From assembly GCF_001043055.1 (NCBI RefSeq), contig NZ_JYLF01000003.1:372001-436000 (forward strand): a stretch of 64,000 nt of DNA, read 5' to 3'. The DNA comes from Pseudomonas weihenstephanensis. GTDB taxonomy: Bacteria; Pseudomonadota; Gammaproteobacteria; Pseudomonadales; Pseudomonadaceae. Below the pieces are notes generated by a model that ran no database searches, was not told where the DNA came from, and worked only from the letters and a program-made list of their open reading frames with translations. The translations under genes and the position numbers were made by a program. Positions 1 through 7,470 of this stretch are shown piece by piece. The first letter of the stretch is position 1, and each line of letters opens with the position of its first letter.

Positions 1-1
1 G

Positions 2-619
2 CTGCGCGGCGTCGTCGGTGACACGGCCAAGCTGCACTGGCTGTTGCCGGAACCGGTGATTGCGGGCCAAAGCGACGAAACCTGGGACTTGCTGCGCGAC
101 TACCTGGAGTGGGCGCTGTACAGCGAACTGCGGCTCAAGCACGGGTTGTCGTACGGGCCGTGGTCAGAGCGCGAGGTGTTTGGCGGGGTAGGATTCTTGA
201 GCCTCAATGCCGACCTTGAACGCGACGATGTGGCCAAGGCCCAGCAGGTCATGTCCCAACTCAAGGCTCAACTGCTCAAAGACGGCCTCGACCCGCAGCG
301 CTTCGCCCGCCTCAAGCAAGCGGCCATTGCGCGGCAGGCGTGGGCGGTGCAGGGCAACAGTGCGCTGGCCGATTATTACTGGAGCGCGCTGGGTGACTAC
401 GACCAAAGCCGCTTTGCCGATCCGGCCAAGCGCTTGCAGGCTGTGAGCCTGGAGGAGGCCAATCATGCGTTGCGCCAGTTGTTTGCAGAGCCGGGTTACG
501 TGCGCATCGAAAAGCCGCTGTTCAGCTATAACGGCTTGAGCGGGGTGATTCTGGCGGCGCTGGTGCTGCTGGTGTTGATCGGGCTGGGTTGGCGTGTTTG
601 GCGTCATCGTCATCAGTGA
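2..619 (+). CDS. M16-like peptidase homologue, C-terminal part, membrane-anchored (partial)
   Basis: The reading frame is open from the window edge, so the N-terminus lies outside. The visible 205 residues resemble the C-terminal half of an M16 (pitrilysin/insulinase) subunit: an LRLKHGLSYG stretch matches the Arg...Tyr motif found in the second domain of these proteases. The last ~30 residues form one hydrophobic helix (about LSGVILAALVLLVLIGLGW) followed by a basic tail (RVWRHRHQ), which suggests anchoring in the inner membrane with the protease-like domain outside the cytoplasm. The zinc motif HxxEH would sit in the missing part, so it cannot be said whether the protein is an active protease. 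The next gene starts about 100 bases downstream on the same strand. Family assignment is moderately sure; function is unknown. Confidence 0.6.
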   Translation: MRGVVGDTAKLHWLLPEPVIAGQSDETWDLLRDYLEWALYSELRLKHGLSYGPWSEREVFGGVGFLSLNADLERDDVAKAQQVMSQLKAQLLKDGLDPQRFARLKQAAIARQAWAVQGNSALADYYWSALGDYDQSRFADPAKRLQAVSLEEANHALRQLFAEPGYVRIEKPLFSYNGLSGVILAALVLLVLIGLGWRVWRHRHQ

Positions 620-715
620 TCGCGTAATTGTCCGAGTCCGACATCCTTTGATACCGTAAAATCATTGCCATTTCGCGGCCGGTTAATCCGGCCGCCAGCG
701 TGCGGAGTATTCATC

Positions 716-1642
716 GTGAGCGAGCGTTCCAATCCTTGGCAATTGCAAACCATCGTCAGCCAGTTGCGCACGGCGCGTAATCAATGGCGCACGCAGAACG
801 GGCGTGTCAGTGGCGAGCTGGGCGGGCGTGAACTGCCCTCGCGTGCAGCGATGGCCGATATTCTGGAAGCGCTGTGCGGAGCATTGTTCCCCATGCGTCT
901 TGGCCCGGTGGACCTGCGCGAAGAAAGCGAAGACTTTTATGTCGGCCACACGCTGGACGTGGCGCTCAACGCCCTGCTGGCACAAGCACGTCTGGAATTG
1001 CGTTACGCGGCGCGCCAAAGTGGCCAGCTCGATGACGGTGTGGATGCCACGGCCACTTTATTGATTCAGGATTTTGCCCTGGCCCTGCCGAGCTTGCGCA
1101 GCGTGCTCGACACCGACGTGCTGGCGGCCTATCACGGCGATCCGGCAGCGCGCAGTGTGGACGAAGTGCTGCTGTGCTATCCGGGGATTCTGGCGGTGAT
1201 TCATCACCGTTTGGCGCACCACTTGTACCGTGCGGGTCTGCCTTTACTGGCGCGCATCAGTGCCGAAATTGCCCACTCGGCCACCGGCATCGACATCCAC
1301 CCCGGCGCGCAGATTGGCCGCAGCTTCTTCATCGACCACGGGACGGGCGTCGTGATTGGTGAAACCGCCATCATTGGCGAGCGCGTGAGGATTTACCAGG
1401 CCGTGACCCTGGGCGCCAAACGCTTCCCGGCGGACGAGTCGGGGCAATTGCAAAAAGGCCACCCACGCCATCCGATTGTTGAGGACGACGTAGTGATTTA
1501 TGCCGGGGCGACGATTTTGGGGCGCATCACCATTGGTCAGGGTTCGACCATCGGCGGCAATGTGTGGCTGACCCGCAGCGTACCGGCTGGGTGCAACCTG
1601 ACCCAGGCCAACTTGCAACATGATGACGGGACGCAGAAGTAA
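716..1642 (+). CDS. epsC: Serine O-acetyltransferase (EpsC/CysE type)
   Basis: Transfers acetyl from acetyl-CoA to L-serine, giving O-acetylserine for cysteine synthesis; cytoplasmic. The 308-residue protein has an alpha-helical N-terminal domain (about 1-170) and a left-handed beta-helix of hexapeptide repeats from about 185. DIHPGAQIG (near 191) and DHGTGVVIGE (near 206) hold the catalytic His/Asp region of this family. A GTG start at 716 is chosen because GGAG lies 8 bases upstream and homologues begin near SERSNPW; an in-frame ATG-less extension back to 665 has no ribosome binding site. The long N-terminal domain fits the EpsC-like subgroup of pseudomonads better than the shorter enteric CysE. 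It appears monocistronic, followed by palindromic repeats. Confidence 0.88.
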   Translation: MSERSNPWQLQTIVSQLRTARNQWRTQNGRVSGELGGRELPSRAAMADILEALCGALFPMRLGPVDLREESEDFYVGHTLDVALNALLAQARLELRYAARQSGQLDDGVDATATLLIQDFALALPSLRSVLDTDVLAAYHGDPAARSVDEVLLCYPGILAVIHHRLAHHLYRAGLPLLARISAEIAHSATGIDIHPGAQIGRSFFIDHGTGVVIGETAIIGERVRIYQAVTLGAKRFPADESGQLQKGHPRHPIVEDDVVIYAGATILGRITIGQGSTIGGNVWLTRSVPAGCNLTQANLQHDDGTQK

Positions 1643-1671
1643 GACCGGGGCCACATTGCCCCTCACCCCAG

Positions 1672-1749
1672 CCCTCTCCCGAGGGAGAGGGGGCCGATTT
1701 GCGGTGTTAAGGGAATCTGCTTCTTGCCCCTCTCCCGAGGGCGAGGGGC
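1672..1749. repeat. Pair of CCCTCTCCC-type intergenic palindromes, second one terminator-like
   Basis: Two related hairpins lie in the gap after epsC. The first is CCCTCTCCC/GAGGGAGAGGG at 1672-1691. The second (1726-1749) pairs GCCCCTC with GAGGGGC around a CCCGAGGG core and is followed by TTTTG, so it could end epsC transcription. A copy of the same family in opposite orientation lies at 60447-60469, with the shared flank CCTCACCCCA. Such palindromes are common between genes in pseudomonads and other proteobacteria. The rest of 1643-1870 shows no gene. Confidence 0.7.
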
Positions 1750-1870
1750 TTTTGATCGTGCATCACACCCAAATCCGCCAATACCACTATCGGCAACTTT
1801 TGCCTCGCTGCCACATCGTGTACGCATTGCCTCTCTAGGATGACCCTCATCTGCTTGATGAGGTGCATCC

Positions 1871-2947
1871 ATGAACCGCTCGAACGCAACCGCTGTGTCC
1901 CAACCGGGCGTGCCGATGAAGGTGCGCAATGTGAGCAAACGCTTCGGCGCTTTCACCGCGCTGGATGATGTGTCGCTGGAAGTCGCCGCCGGTGAACTGG
2001 TGTGTCTGCTCGGGCCGTCCGGCTGCGGCAAGACCACCCTGCTGCGTTGCATCGCAGGCCTTGAGCGTCAGGACAGTGGCGTGTTGTATCTGGGCAGTCG
2101 CGATGTGTCCGACCTCGCCCCGCAAGCGCGCGATTACGGCATTTTGTTTCAGTCCTACGCGTTATTCCCCAACCTCAGTGTCGAAGCCAACATCGCCTAC
2201 GGGTTGGCGGGCAGCAACCGCGACGTGGTGCGCAAGCGCGTGAGCGAGATGCTCGAACTGGTGGGCCTGAACGGCAGCGAAAAGAAATTCCCCGGCCAGC
2301 TGTCGGGCGGCCAACAGCAACGTGTGGCCCTGGCCCGCGCCTTGGCGCCAGCGCCTTCGTTGTTGTTGCTGGATGAGCCGATGTCGGCCCTCGACGCCAG
2401 GGTTCGCGAGCATTTGTGTACGGAGTTGCGCCAACTGCAACGCCAGCTCGGTATCACCACGCTGATGGTCACGCACAACCAGGACGAAGCCATGCTCATG
2501 GCTGACCGCATCGCGGTGATGAACCACGGCAAGGTCGAGCAGTACGCAACCCCGCAGGCCATCTACAACAAACCCGCCACGCCGTTTGTGGCCGAGTTTG
2601 TCGGGCAGGGCAATTGGCTGCCGTTCCAGCGCAGCAGCGACAGCCACGCGCAGGTCGGCGGCCTGAACATGCGTTTGGCCGACGACGCCAGCGGTGTGGC
2701 GTCTGGCCGACTGTTTTGCCGCCCCGAAGCCATCACCGTGAATCCGCTGCAGCATCAGGAAAACCTGTTCCCGGCGCGGGTGCGCGACATCACGTTTCTC
2801 GGCAATCGCTGCCGCATGCGTTTTGAACTCAACCACCTGCCGGGCCACGCCTTGACGGCCGAAGTGGGCAGCCACGACCTGCCGCGCCTGGGCAATCAGG
2901 ACATCGTGGTCGCCCTGCCGCCGAGCTGCTTGCAGGTGTTTGCCTGA
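1871..2947 (+). CDS. phnT: Phosphonate (2-aminoethylphosphonate-type) ABC transporter ATP-binding protein
   Basis: Energises uptake of an aminophosphonate through the permease encoded next. The 358 residues show Walker A GPSGCGKTT (near 46), signature LSGGQQQR (near 145), Walker B LLLLDEPMSALD (near 162), the His switch in MVTHNQDEA, and a C-terminal TOBE-like regulatory domain from about 240. This layout is shared with the spermidine/putrescine/Fe3+ group to which the PhnT2 family belongs. The phosphonate assignment rests on the downstream permease, binding protein, FAD oxidase and HD oxygenase, a combination recurrent in phosphonate operons. First gene of the operon; the permease starts within 2 bases of its stop. 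An iron or polyamine importer is the alternative if only this gene is considered. Confidence 0.83.
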   Translation: MNRSNATAVSQPGVPMKVRNVSKRFGAFTALDDVSLEVAAGELVCLLGPSGCGKTTLLRCIAGLERQDSGVLYLGSRDVSDLAPQARDYGILFQSYALFPNLSVEANIAYGLAGSNRDVVRKRVSEMLELVGLNGSEKKFPGQLSGGQQQRVALARALAPAPSLLLLDEPMSALDARVREHLCTELRQLQRQLGITTLMVTHNQDEAMLMADRIAVMNHGKVEQYATPQAIYNKPATPFVAEFVGQGNWLPFQRSSDSHAQVGGLNMRLADDASGVASGRLFCRPEAITVNPLQHQENLFPARVRDITFLGNRCRMRFELNHLPGHALTAEVGSHDLPRLGNQDIVVALPPSCLQVFA

Positions 2948-2948
2948 G

Positions 2949-4673
2949 ATGGCCGCTGACATGACGCTGCCACACACCGGCAAAATGACCGGCCTCACGT
3001 CGCGAGCCGAGCGCGCTGACAAGATTTTCGTGGTCGGCGGCAAATGGCTGCTGCTGTTGCTATTGGGCGTCGCGGTGTTGATGCCGTTGCTGGCGATTTT
3101 TTGGCGCGGGTTCAGTGCAGCAGACGGCCAGGGTGGGGGTTGGATCGCCGCGCGGGAGCTGGTCAGCAGTGACAACTTCCATTGGTTGCTGGGCAACAGC
3201 CTCAAGGTGTCGCTGAGCGTGGCGGTCATTGTCGTCCCGCTGGCTTACCTGTTTGCCTACGCCCTGCAACGCACGATGATTCCCGGCAAGCGCGTGTGGC
3301 GCGGGCTATCGCTGTTGCCGCTGATGGCACCGTCGATGCTGCCGGGCATTGCGCTGGTGTACCTGTTCGGCAATCAGGGCCTGTTGCGCGGTCTGGTGTC
3401 AGACAACATTTATGGCTTCTGGGGCATCGTGCTGGGCGAAGCGATCTACACCTTTCCGCATGCGCTGATGATTTTGCTGTCGGCGTTGTCGCTGGCCGAT
3501 GCGCGCCTGTTTGACGCGGCATCGAGCATGGGTGCCGGGTCGTTCAAAGCCTTTCGCAGCATTACCTGGCCGGGCACAAAACAAGCTGTGTTCGCAGCGT
3601 TCTGCCTGGTGTTTACCCTGACCATTACCGACTTCGGCGTGCCCGTCGTGGTAGGCGGCGATTACCAAGTGCTGGCGCTGGAGGCTTACAAGGCCGTGGT
3701 TGGCCAGCAGCAATTTGGGCGCGGGGCCTTGATTGGCATGGTCTTGTTGCTGCCTGCGCTGTTGAGCTTCGGCGTGGATGCGTGGCTGCGCCGTCAGCAG
3801 GGCGACTCAATGAGCGGTCGTGCTCAAGTGTTCAAGCCAGTGCCTGGCAAAGGGCGCGACCGCTGCTACTTGGCCATCGTGATGCTGATATGCGCCGCTC
3901 TGTTACTCGTATTCGGGATGGCGGTGTACGCCTCACTGGTGAAGTTCTGGCCATACAACCTGTCGTTGTCGTTGCATCACTATCAGTTCAACGATACGGC
4001 GGGCGGCGGTTGGCTGGCCTATCGCAATAGCCTGACGATGGCGTTGTACACGGCGGTGATCGGCAGCGCGGTGATCTTCACGGGTGCCTATCTGATGGAG
4101 AAAACCAAAGGCCAAAAAGGCCTGAATCTGGCGCTGCGCATGCTCAGTTTTGTGCCGATGGCTGTGCCGGGCCTGGTGTTGGGGCTGGGCTACGTGTTCT
4201 TTTTCAATGTGCCCGGCAATCCGCTGCATGTGCTGTACGGCAGCATGATCCTGCTGGTGGTGTGCACCATTGCTCATTATTTGAGTACCGCACACATGAC
4301 CGCCACCACGGCCCTGCGCCAGCTCGATAGCGAGTTCGAAGCCGCCGCGCTGTCGCTCAAGGCGCCGCTGTACCGCCACTACCTGCGGGTCACGGTGCCG
4401 ATTTGCCTGCCGGCGTTGCTGGACATCGTGCGCTACCTGTTCGTGTCGGCCATGACCACGGTGTCGGCTGCGATCTTCCTCTACAGCCCCGACACCCTCC
4501 TTGCGGCGGTGGCAGTGTTGAACATGGATGACGCGGGCAACGTAGGCGGCGCGGCCGCGATGTCGACCTTGATTCTGTTCACCTCGGCGGGTGTCTCCCT
4601 GTTGTTGGCCTGGGCGTCGCGCGGCGTGCTGCGTCGCTCCCAAGCCTGGCGTCAGGACGCACCTGCGCCATGA
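2949..4673 (+). CDS. phnU: Phosphonate ABC transporter permease, two permease domains fused
   Basis: Forms the inner-membrane channel of the importer. The 574 residues hold two copies of the binding-protein-dependent permease domain, each with about six membrane helices, and EAA-type loops DAASSMGAGSFKAFRSITWPG in the first half (cited here only as the region around residues 190-210) and FEAAALSLKAP in the second. The fused architecture and length fit the PhnU2-type (TIGR03262-like) permeases and also FbpB-type iron permeases; the neighbours decide for phosphonate. The ATG at 2949 is 1 base after the ATPase stop, indicating translational coupling; later ATGs at 2961 and 2985 are possible. The next gene follows 32 bases after the stop. 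Confidence 0.82.
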   Translation: MAADMTLPHTGKMTGLTSRAERADKIFVVGGKWLLLLLLGVAVLMPLLAIFWRGFSAADGQGGGWIAARELVSSDNFHWLLGNSLKVSLSVAVIVVPLAYLFAYALQRTMIPGKRVWRGLSLLPLMAPSMLPGIALVYLFGNQGLLRGLVSDNIYGFWGIVLGEAIYTFPHALMILLSALSLADARLFDAASSMGAGSFKAFRSITWPGTKQAVFAAFCLVFTLTITDFGVPVVVGGDYQVLALEAYKAVVGQQQFGRGALIGMVLLLPALLSFGVDAWLRRQQGDSMSGRAQVFKPVPGKGRDRCYLAIVMLICAALLLVFGMAVYASLVKFWPYNLSLSLHHYQFNDTAGGGWLAYRNSLTMALYTAVIGSAVIFTGAYLMEKTKGQKGLNLALRMLSFVPMAVPGLVLGLGYVFFFNVPGNPLHVLYGSMILLVVCTIAHYLSTAHMTATTALRQLDSEFEAAALSLKAPLYRHYLRVTVPICLPALLDIVRYLFVSAMTTVSAAIFLYSPDTLLAAVAVLNMDDAGNVGGAAAMSTLILFTSAGVSLLLAWASRGVLRRSQAWRQDAPAP

Positions 4674-4705
4674 TTCGTGCCCCTAAAACCAAAAGGAAAC
4701 GCACC

Positions 4706-5728
4706 ATGTTCAAGCCTCTTGCTCTTGTTGCTGCTGTCCTCACTGCGTTTAGCGTCAATGCGTTTGCGGCCAAAACCGAGTTGACGGTGTACACCGCCCT
4801 CGAAGCCGAGCAGCTCAAGACCTACAAACAAGCCTTCGAGAAAGCCAACCCGGACGTCGAAATCAGATGGGTGCGTGACTCCACGGGCATCATCACCGCC
4901 AAACTGCTGGCCGAAAAAGCCCGTCCGCAAGCGGATGCCGTGTGGGGCCTGGCGGCGTCAAGCCTGGCGATCCTTGATCAACAAGGCATGTTGCAGCCCT
5001 ATGCACCCAAAGACTTGAGCAAAATCGGCCCGAACTACCGCGATGCCGCCAACCCCCCGGCGTGGGTGGGCATGGACGTGTGGGCCGCGACCCTGTGTTT
5101 CAACACCATCGAAGCCCAGAAGCAGGGCCTGACCAAGCCTGTAAGCTGGCAAGACCTGACCAAGCCTGAGTACAAAGGCAAGATCGTAATGCCCAACCCG
5201 GCGTCGTCCGGCACGGGGTTTCTGGACGTGAGTGCGTGGCTTCAAACCTTTGGCGAAAAGCAGGGCTGGCAGTTCATGGACGACTTGCACCAGAACATCG
5301 GTCAATACGTTCACTCCGGTTCCAAGCCGTGCAAATTGGCGGCGGCGGGTGAGTTCCCGATAGGGATCTCGTTTGAATACCCGGCGGTGCAGCTCAAGCG
5401 CCAGGGTGCGCCACTGGACATCATCTTGCCCAAAGAGGGGTTGGGCTGGGAGATCGAAGCCACGGCGCTGATCAAAGGCACGCCGCATGCAGAAGCAGCG
5501 CAAAAACTGGCGGATTTTTCGGCGAGTCCGCAGGCGATGGAGCTTTATAAAGAAAACTTTGCGGTGTTGGCCCAGCCGGGGATTGCCAAGCCGCAGACGG
5601 AGTTGCCCGCTGATTACGAGCAGCGGCTGATTAAAAACGACTTTGTGTGGGCTTCGCAGAACCGCGATCAAATTTTGACCGAATGGCGTAAGCGCTATGA
5701 CGGCAAGTCTGAGAAAGCGGCGCCGTAA
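4706..5728 (+). CDS. phnS: Phosphonate ABC transporter periplasmic substrate-binding protein
   Basis: Periplasmic receptor of the importer. The 340-residue protein begins with a clear signal peptide (MFKPLALVAAVLTAF..., predicted cleavage after AFA near residue 21), followed by ELTVYTALEAEQLKTY, the start typical of Fe3+/aminoethylphosphonate-type binding proteins (cluster D). AAGGAAA upstream of the ATG at 4706 decides the start over an in-frame ATG at 4670. The family includes iron binders, but the pair of metal-ligand tyrosines expected there is not obvious to me. Together with the two preceding genes it matches the PhnS2-T2-U2 set. Ligand inferred from context: 2-aminoethylphosphonate or an N-methyl or hydroxy derivative. 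Confidence 0.82.
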   Translation: MFKPLALVAAVLTAFSVNAFAAKTELTVYTALEAEQLKTYKQAFEKANPDVEIRWVRDSTGIITAKLLAEKARPQADAVWGLAASSLAILDQQGMLQPYAPKDLSKIGPNYRDAANPPAWVGMDVWAATLCFNTIEAQKQGLTKPVSWQDLTKPEYKGKIVMPNPASSGTGFLDVSAWLQTFGEKQGWQFMDDLHQNIGQYVHSGSKPCKLAAAGEFPIGISFEYPAVQLKRQGAPLDIILPKEGLGWEIEATALIKGTPHAEAAQKLADFSASPQAMELYKENFAVLAQPGIAKPQTELPADYEQRLIKNDFVWASQNRDQILTEWRKRYDGKSEKAAP

Positions 5729-5763
5729 AGTCCCTAAGGGTTATGTCAGACAAGGAATCCGCA

Positions 5764-6897
5764 ATGGCCCCACCCCACTCAGTTCTCATCGTCGGCGCCG
5801 GTATTTTGGGCCTGTCCCACGCTTACGCCGCTGCCAGGCGCGGGCTTAAGGTCCGGGTGTTCGAACGCACCGCCACGCCACTGGGCGCCTCGGTGCGCAA
5901 CTTTGGCCAGGCGCTGGTCACCGGCCAGCCCCCCGGTGTAATGCTGGACCTGGCCCGCGCCAGCCGCGACATTTGGGCCAACTGGTCACAACAGGCGGGC
6001 TTCGAACTCAAGCGCAACGGCTCTTACCTGTTCGCGCGCACCGAAGCCGAAGAGCTCCTGCTCGATGCCTTCTGCCAAAATCGTGCCCCGGCCTATGGCT
6101 ATCGCGCCGAGTTACTGCGCGCAGGGGATCTGCGCGATCTGTACGGCGGCCAGTTCAAACACCACCGCGCCGCATTGCACGGGCTGGACGATCAACAGGT
6201 CTACTCACGCGAAGCCATCCCGGCATTGATCGAGTTTCTGCACCGCGAGCTGGGCGTCGAGTTTCATTTCTCGACGCTGGTGCGCGAGGTCGAACCGGGC
6301 GTGGTACACACCACGGCTGGCACTTTCACCGGCGCTCACGTCATTGTCTGTTCAGGCCACGACTACCAGACCTTGTTGGCCGAACCCTTAGCGGCGCTCG
6401 ACCCGAAAATCTGTCGCCTGCAAATGCTGCGCGTACGCCCTGAGGTGGATTTAAACCTGCAACACGCCTTGCTCACGGGTTTGAGCTGCGTGCATTACGG
6501 TGCGTTCGCCGACCTGCCAGAAGCCGCAGCGGTGCACGCACAAATTCTGCGTGACAGCCCGCATCTGGATGAACACGGCATTCACCTGCTGATCAGCCCT
6601 ACGCCGTACGGGGATTTGATCGTCGGCGATTCTCACGATTACGCCGACGATCCATCACCCTTTAACGGCGAACAGGTCGACAACTGGATGCTGCAACTGT
6701 GCGAAGACACACTGGGTTGTCGCGTGCAGGTGGTCGAGCGCTGGCAAGGTGTCTATGGCGCTAAAGGTGCCAAACCCTTTACGTGGTTAAGCGTCGCGCC
6801 TGGCCTGAATGCAGCGCTGATGCATACAGGCGTGGGGATGAGCGTTGGCCCCGCCATGGCCGAGGCCAACATCGCCCGGATGCTGGAGGAGCTGTGA
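5764..6897 (+). CDS. FAD-dependent amine oxidase of phosphonate operons (PbfC/PbfD, TIGR03364-like)
   Basis: DAO-type flavoprotein of 377 residues with an N-terminal dinucleotide-binding motif GAGILG (11-16) and the acidic end of the second strand at VRVFER. Enzymes of this type recur beside aminophosphonate genes; as I recall, characterised members oxidise 2-aminoethylphosphonate or its N-methyl derivative to phosphonoacetaldehyde. That product would need phosphonoacetaldehyde hydrolase (PhnX), which is not in this window. The start at 5764 has AAGGAA 8 bases upstream; an ATG at 5743 is in frame but worse placed. Its TGA overlaps the ATG of the HD oxygenase gene (TGATG), so the two are translationally coupled. 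Substrate is inferred, not shown. Confidence 0.78.
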   Translation: MAPPHSVLIVGAGILGLSHAYAAARRGLKVRVFERTATPLGASVRNFGQALVTGQPPGVMLDLARASRDIWANWSQQAGFELKRNGSYLFARTEAEELLLDAFCQNRAPAYGYRAELLRAGDLRDLYGGQFKHHRAALHGLDDQQVYSREAIPALIEFLHRELGVEFHFSTLVREVEPGVVHTTAGTFTGAHVIVCSGHDYQTLLAEPLAALDPKICRLQMLRVRPEVDLNLQHALLTGLSCVHYGAFADLPEAAAVHAQILRDSPHLDEHGIHLLISPTPYGDLIVGDSHDYADDPSPFNGEQVDNWMLQLCEDTLGCRVQVVERWQGVYGAKGAKPFTWLSVAPGLNAALMHTGVGMSVGPAMAEANIARMLEEL

Positions 6898-7454
6898 TGA
6901 GGAACGCGCAGCTGGTGGTTGAAGAGGTCTTTGGCCTGTATCAGCAATATGGTGCTGACGATTACATCGGCGAACCGGTGTCGCAGATCGAGCACATGTC
7001 CCAGGCCGCACAGCTGGCGTTGGCGCAAGGGTATGACGATGAAGTGGTGCTGGCGGCGTTCTTTCACGATATCGGGCATATTTGCGCCGAAACCGCGGAC
7101 AACATGGGCGGTTACGGCGTGATCAGTCACGAGTTGCAGGGCGCCAATTATCTGCGCGATAAGGGCTTCAGTGAGCGCATCGCCAAACTGGTGGAGTACC
7201 ACGTACAGGCCAAGCGCTACCTCGCACTGCGTCAGCCGGGCTATTACGCCCTGTTGAGTGAGGCTAGCTTGCGAACCCTGGGTTATCAGGGCGGGGTCAT
7301 GAGTGACGCTGAGGCTGACGCGTTCGAGCAAGACCCGCTGTGCGCCCTGAGCCTTCGCATGCGGGCGTGGGACGAACGGGCCAAGGCCATGAACGTGCCG
7401 CTGATCGACATGGGTCTGCTCAAGGGCAAAGCGTTAAAGCTGCTAAGCGCGTAG
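6897..7454 (+). CDS. phnZ: HD-domain diiron oxygenase of phosphonate catabolism (PhnZ/TmpB family)
   Basis: Members cleave the C-P bond of (R)-1-hydroxy-2-aminoethylphosphonate or its N-methylated form with O2 and a mixed-valent diiron centre, releasing phosphate. The 185 residues keep every key position I know of in PhnZ, shifted by 1-2: Tyr23 and Glu26 (substrate gating/amine contact), iron ligands His33, His57, Asp58, His78, His102 and Asp159, and Lys106 plus His61 in the pocket. The full set argues for an active oxygenase and not a phosphohydrolase. The usual partner, a 2-oxoglutarate dioxygenase (PhnY/TmpA) that makes the hydroxylated substrate, is absent from the operon. The ATG overlaps the FAD oxidase stop. 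Symbol given by family; the substrate may differ. Confidence 0.82.
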   Translation: MRNAQLVVEEVFGLYQQYGADDYIGEPVSQIEHMSQAAQLALAQGYDDEVVLAAFFHDIGHICAETADNMGGYGVISHELQGANYLRDKGFSERIAKLVEYHVQAKRYLALRQPGYYALLSEASLRTLGYQGGVMSDAEADAFEQDPLCALSLRMRAWDERAKAMNVPLIDMGLLKGKALKLLSA

Positions 7455-7470
7455 CAGCGGCCGCAGGGCA

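Noticed and set aside
2162..3229. 355-codon minus-strand frame across the phosphonate ATPase
   Set aside because: Overlaps the Walker motifs of a clear ABC protein on the other strand; arginine/histidine-rich mirror sequence.
1871..5728. Ferric iron (Fbp/Afu-type) importer
   Set aside because: The fold family includes iron importers, but the directly coupled FAD oxidase and HD oxygenase favour an aminophosphonate.
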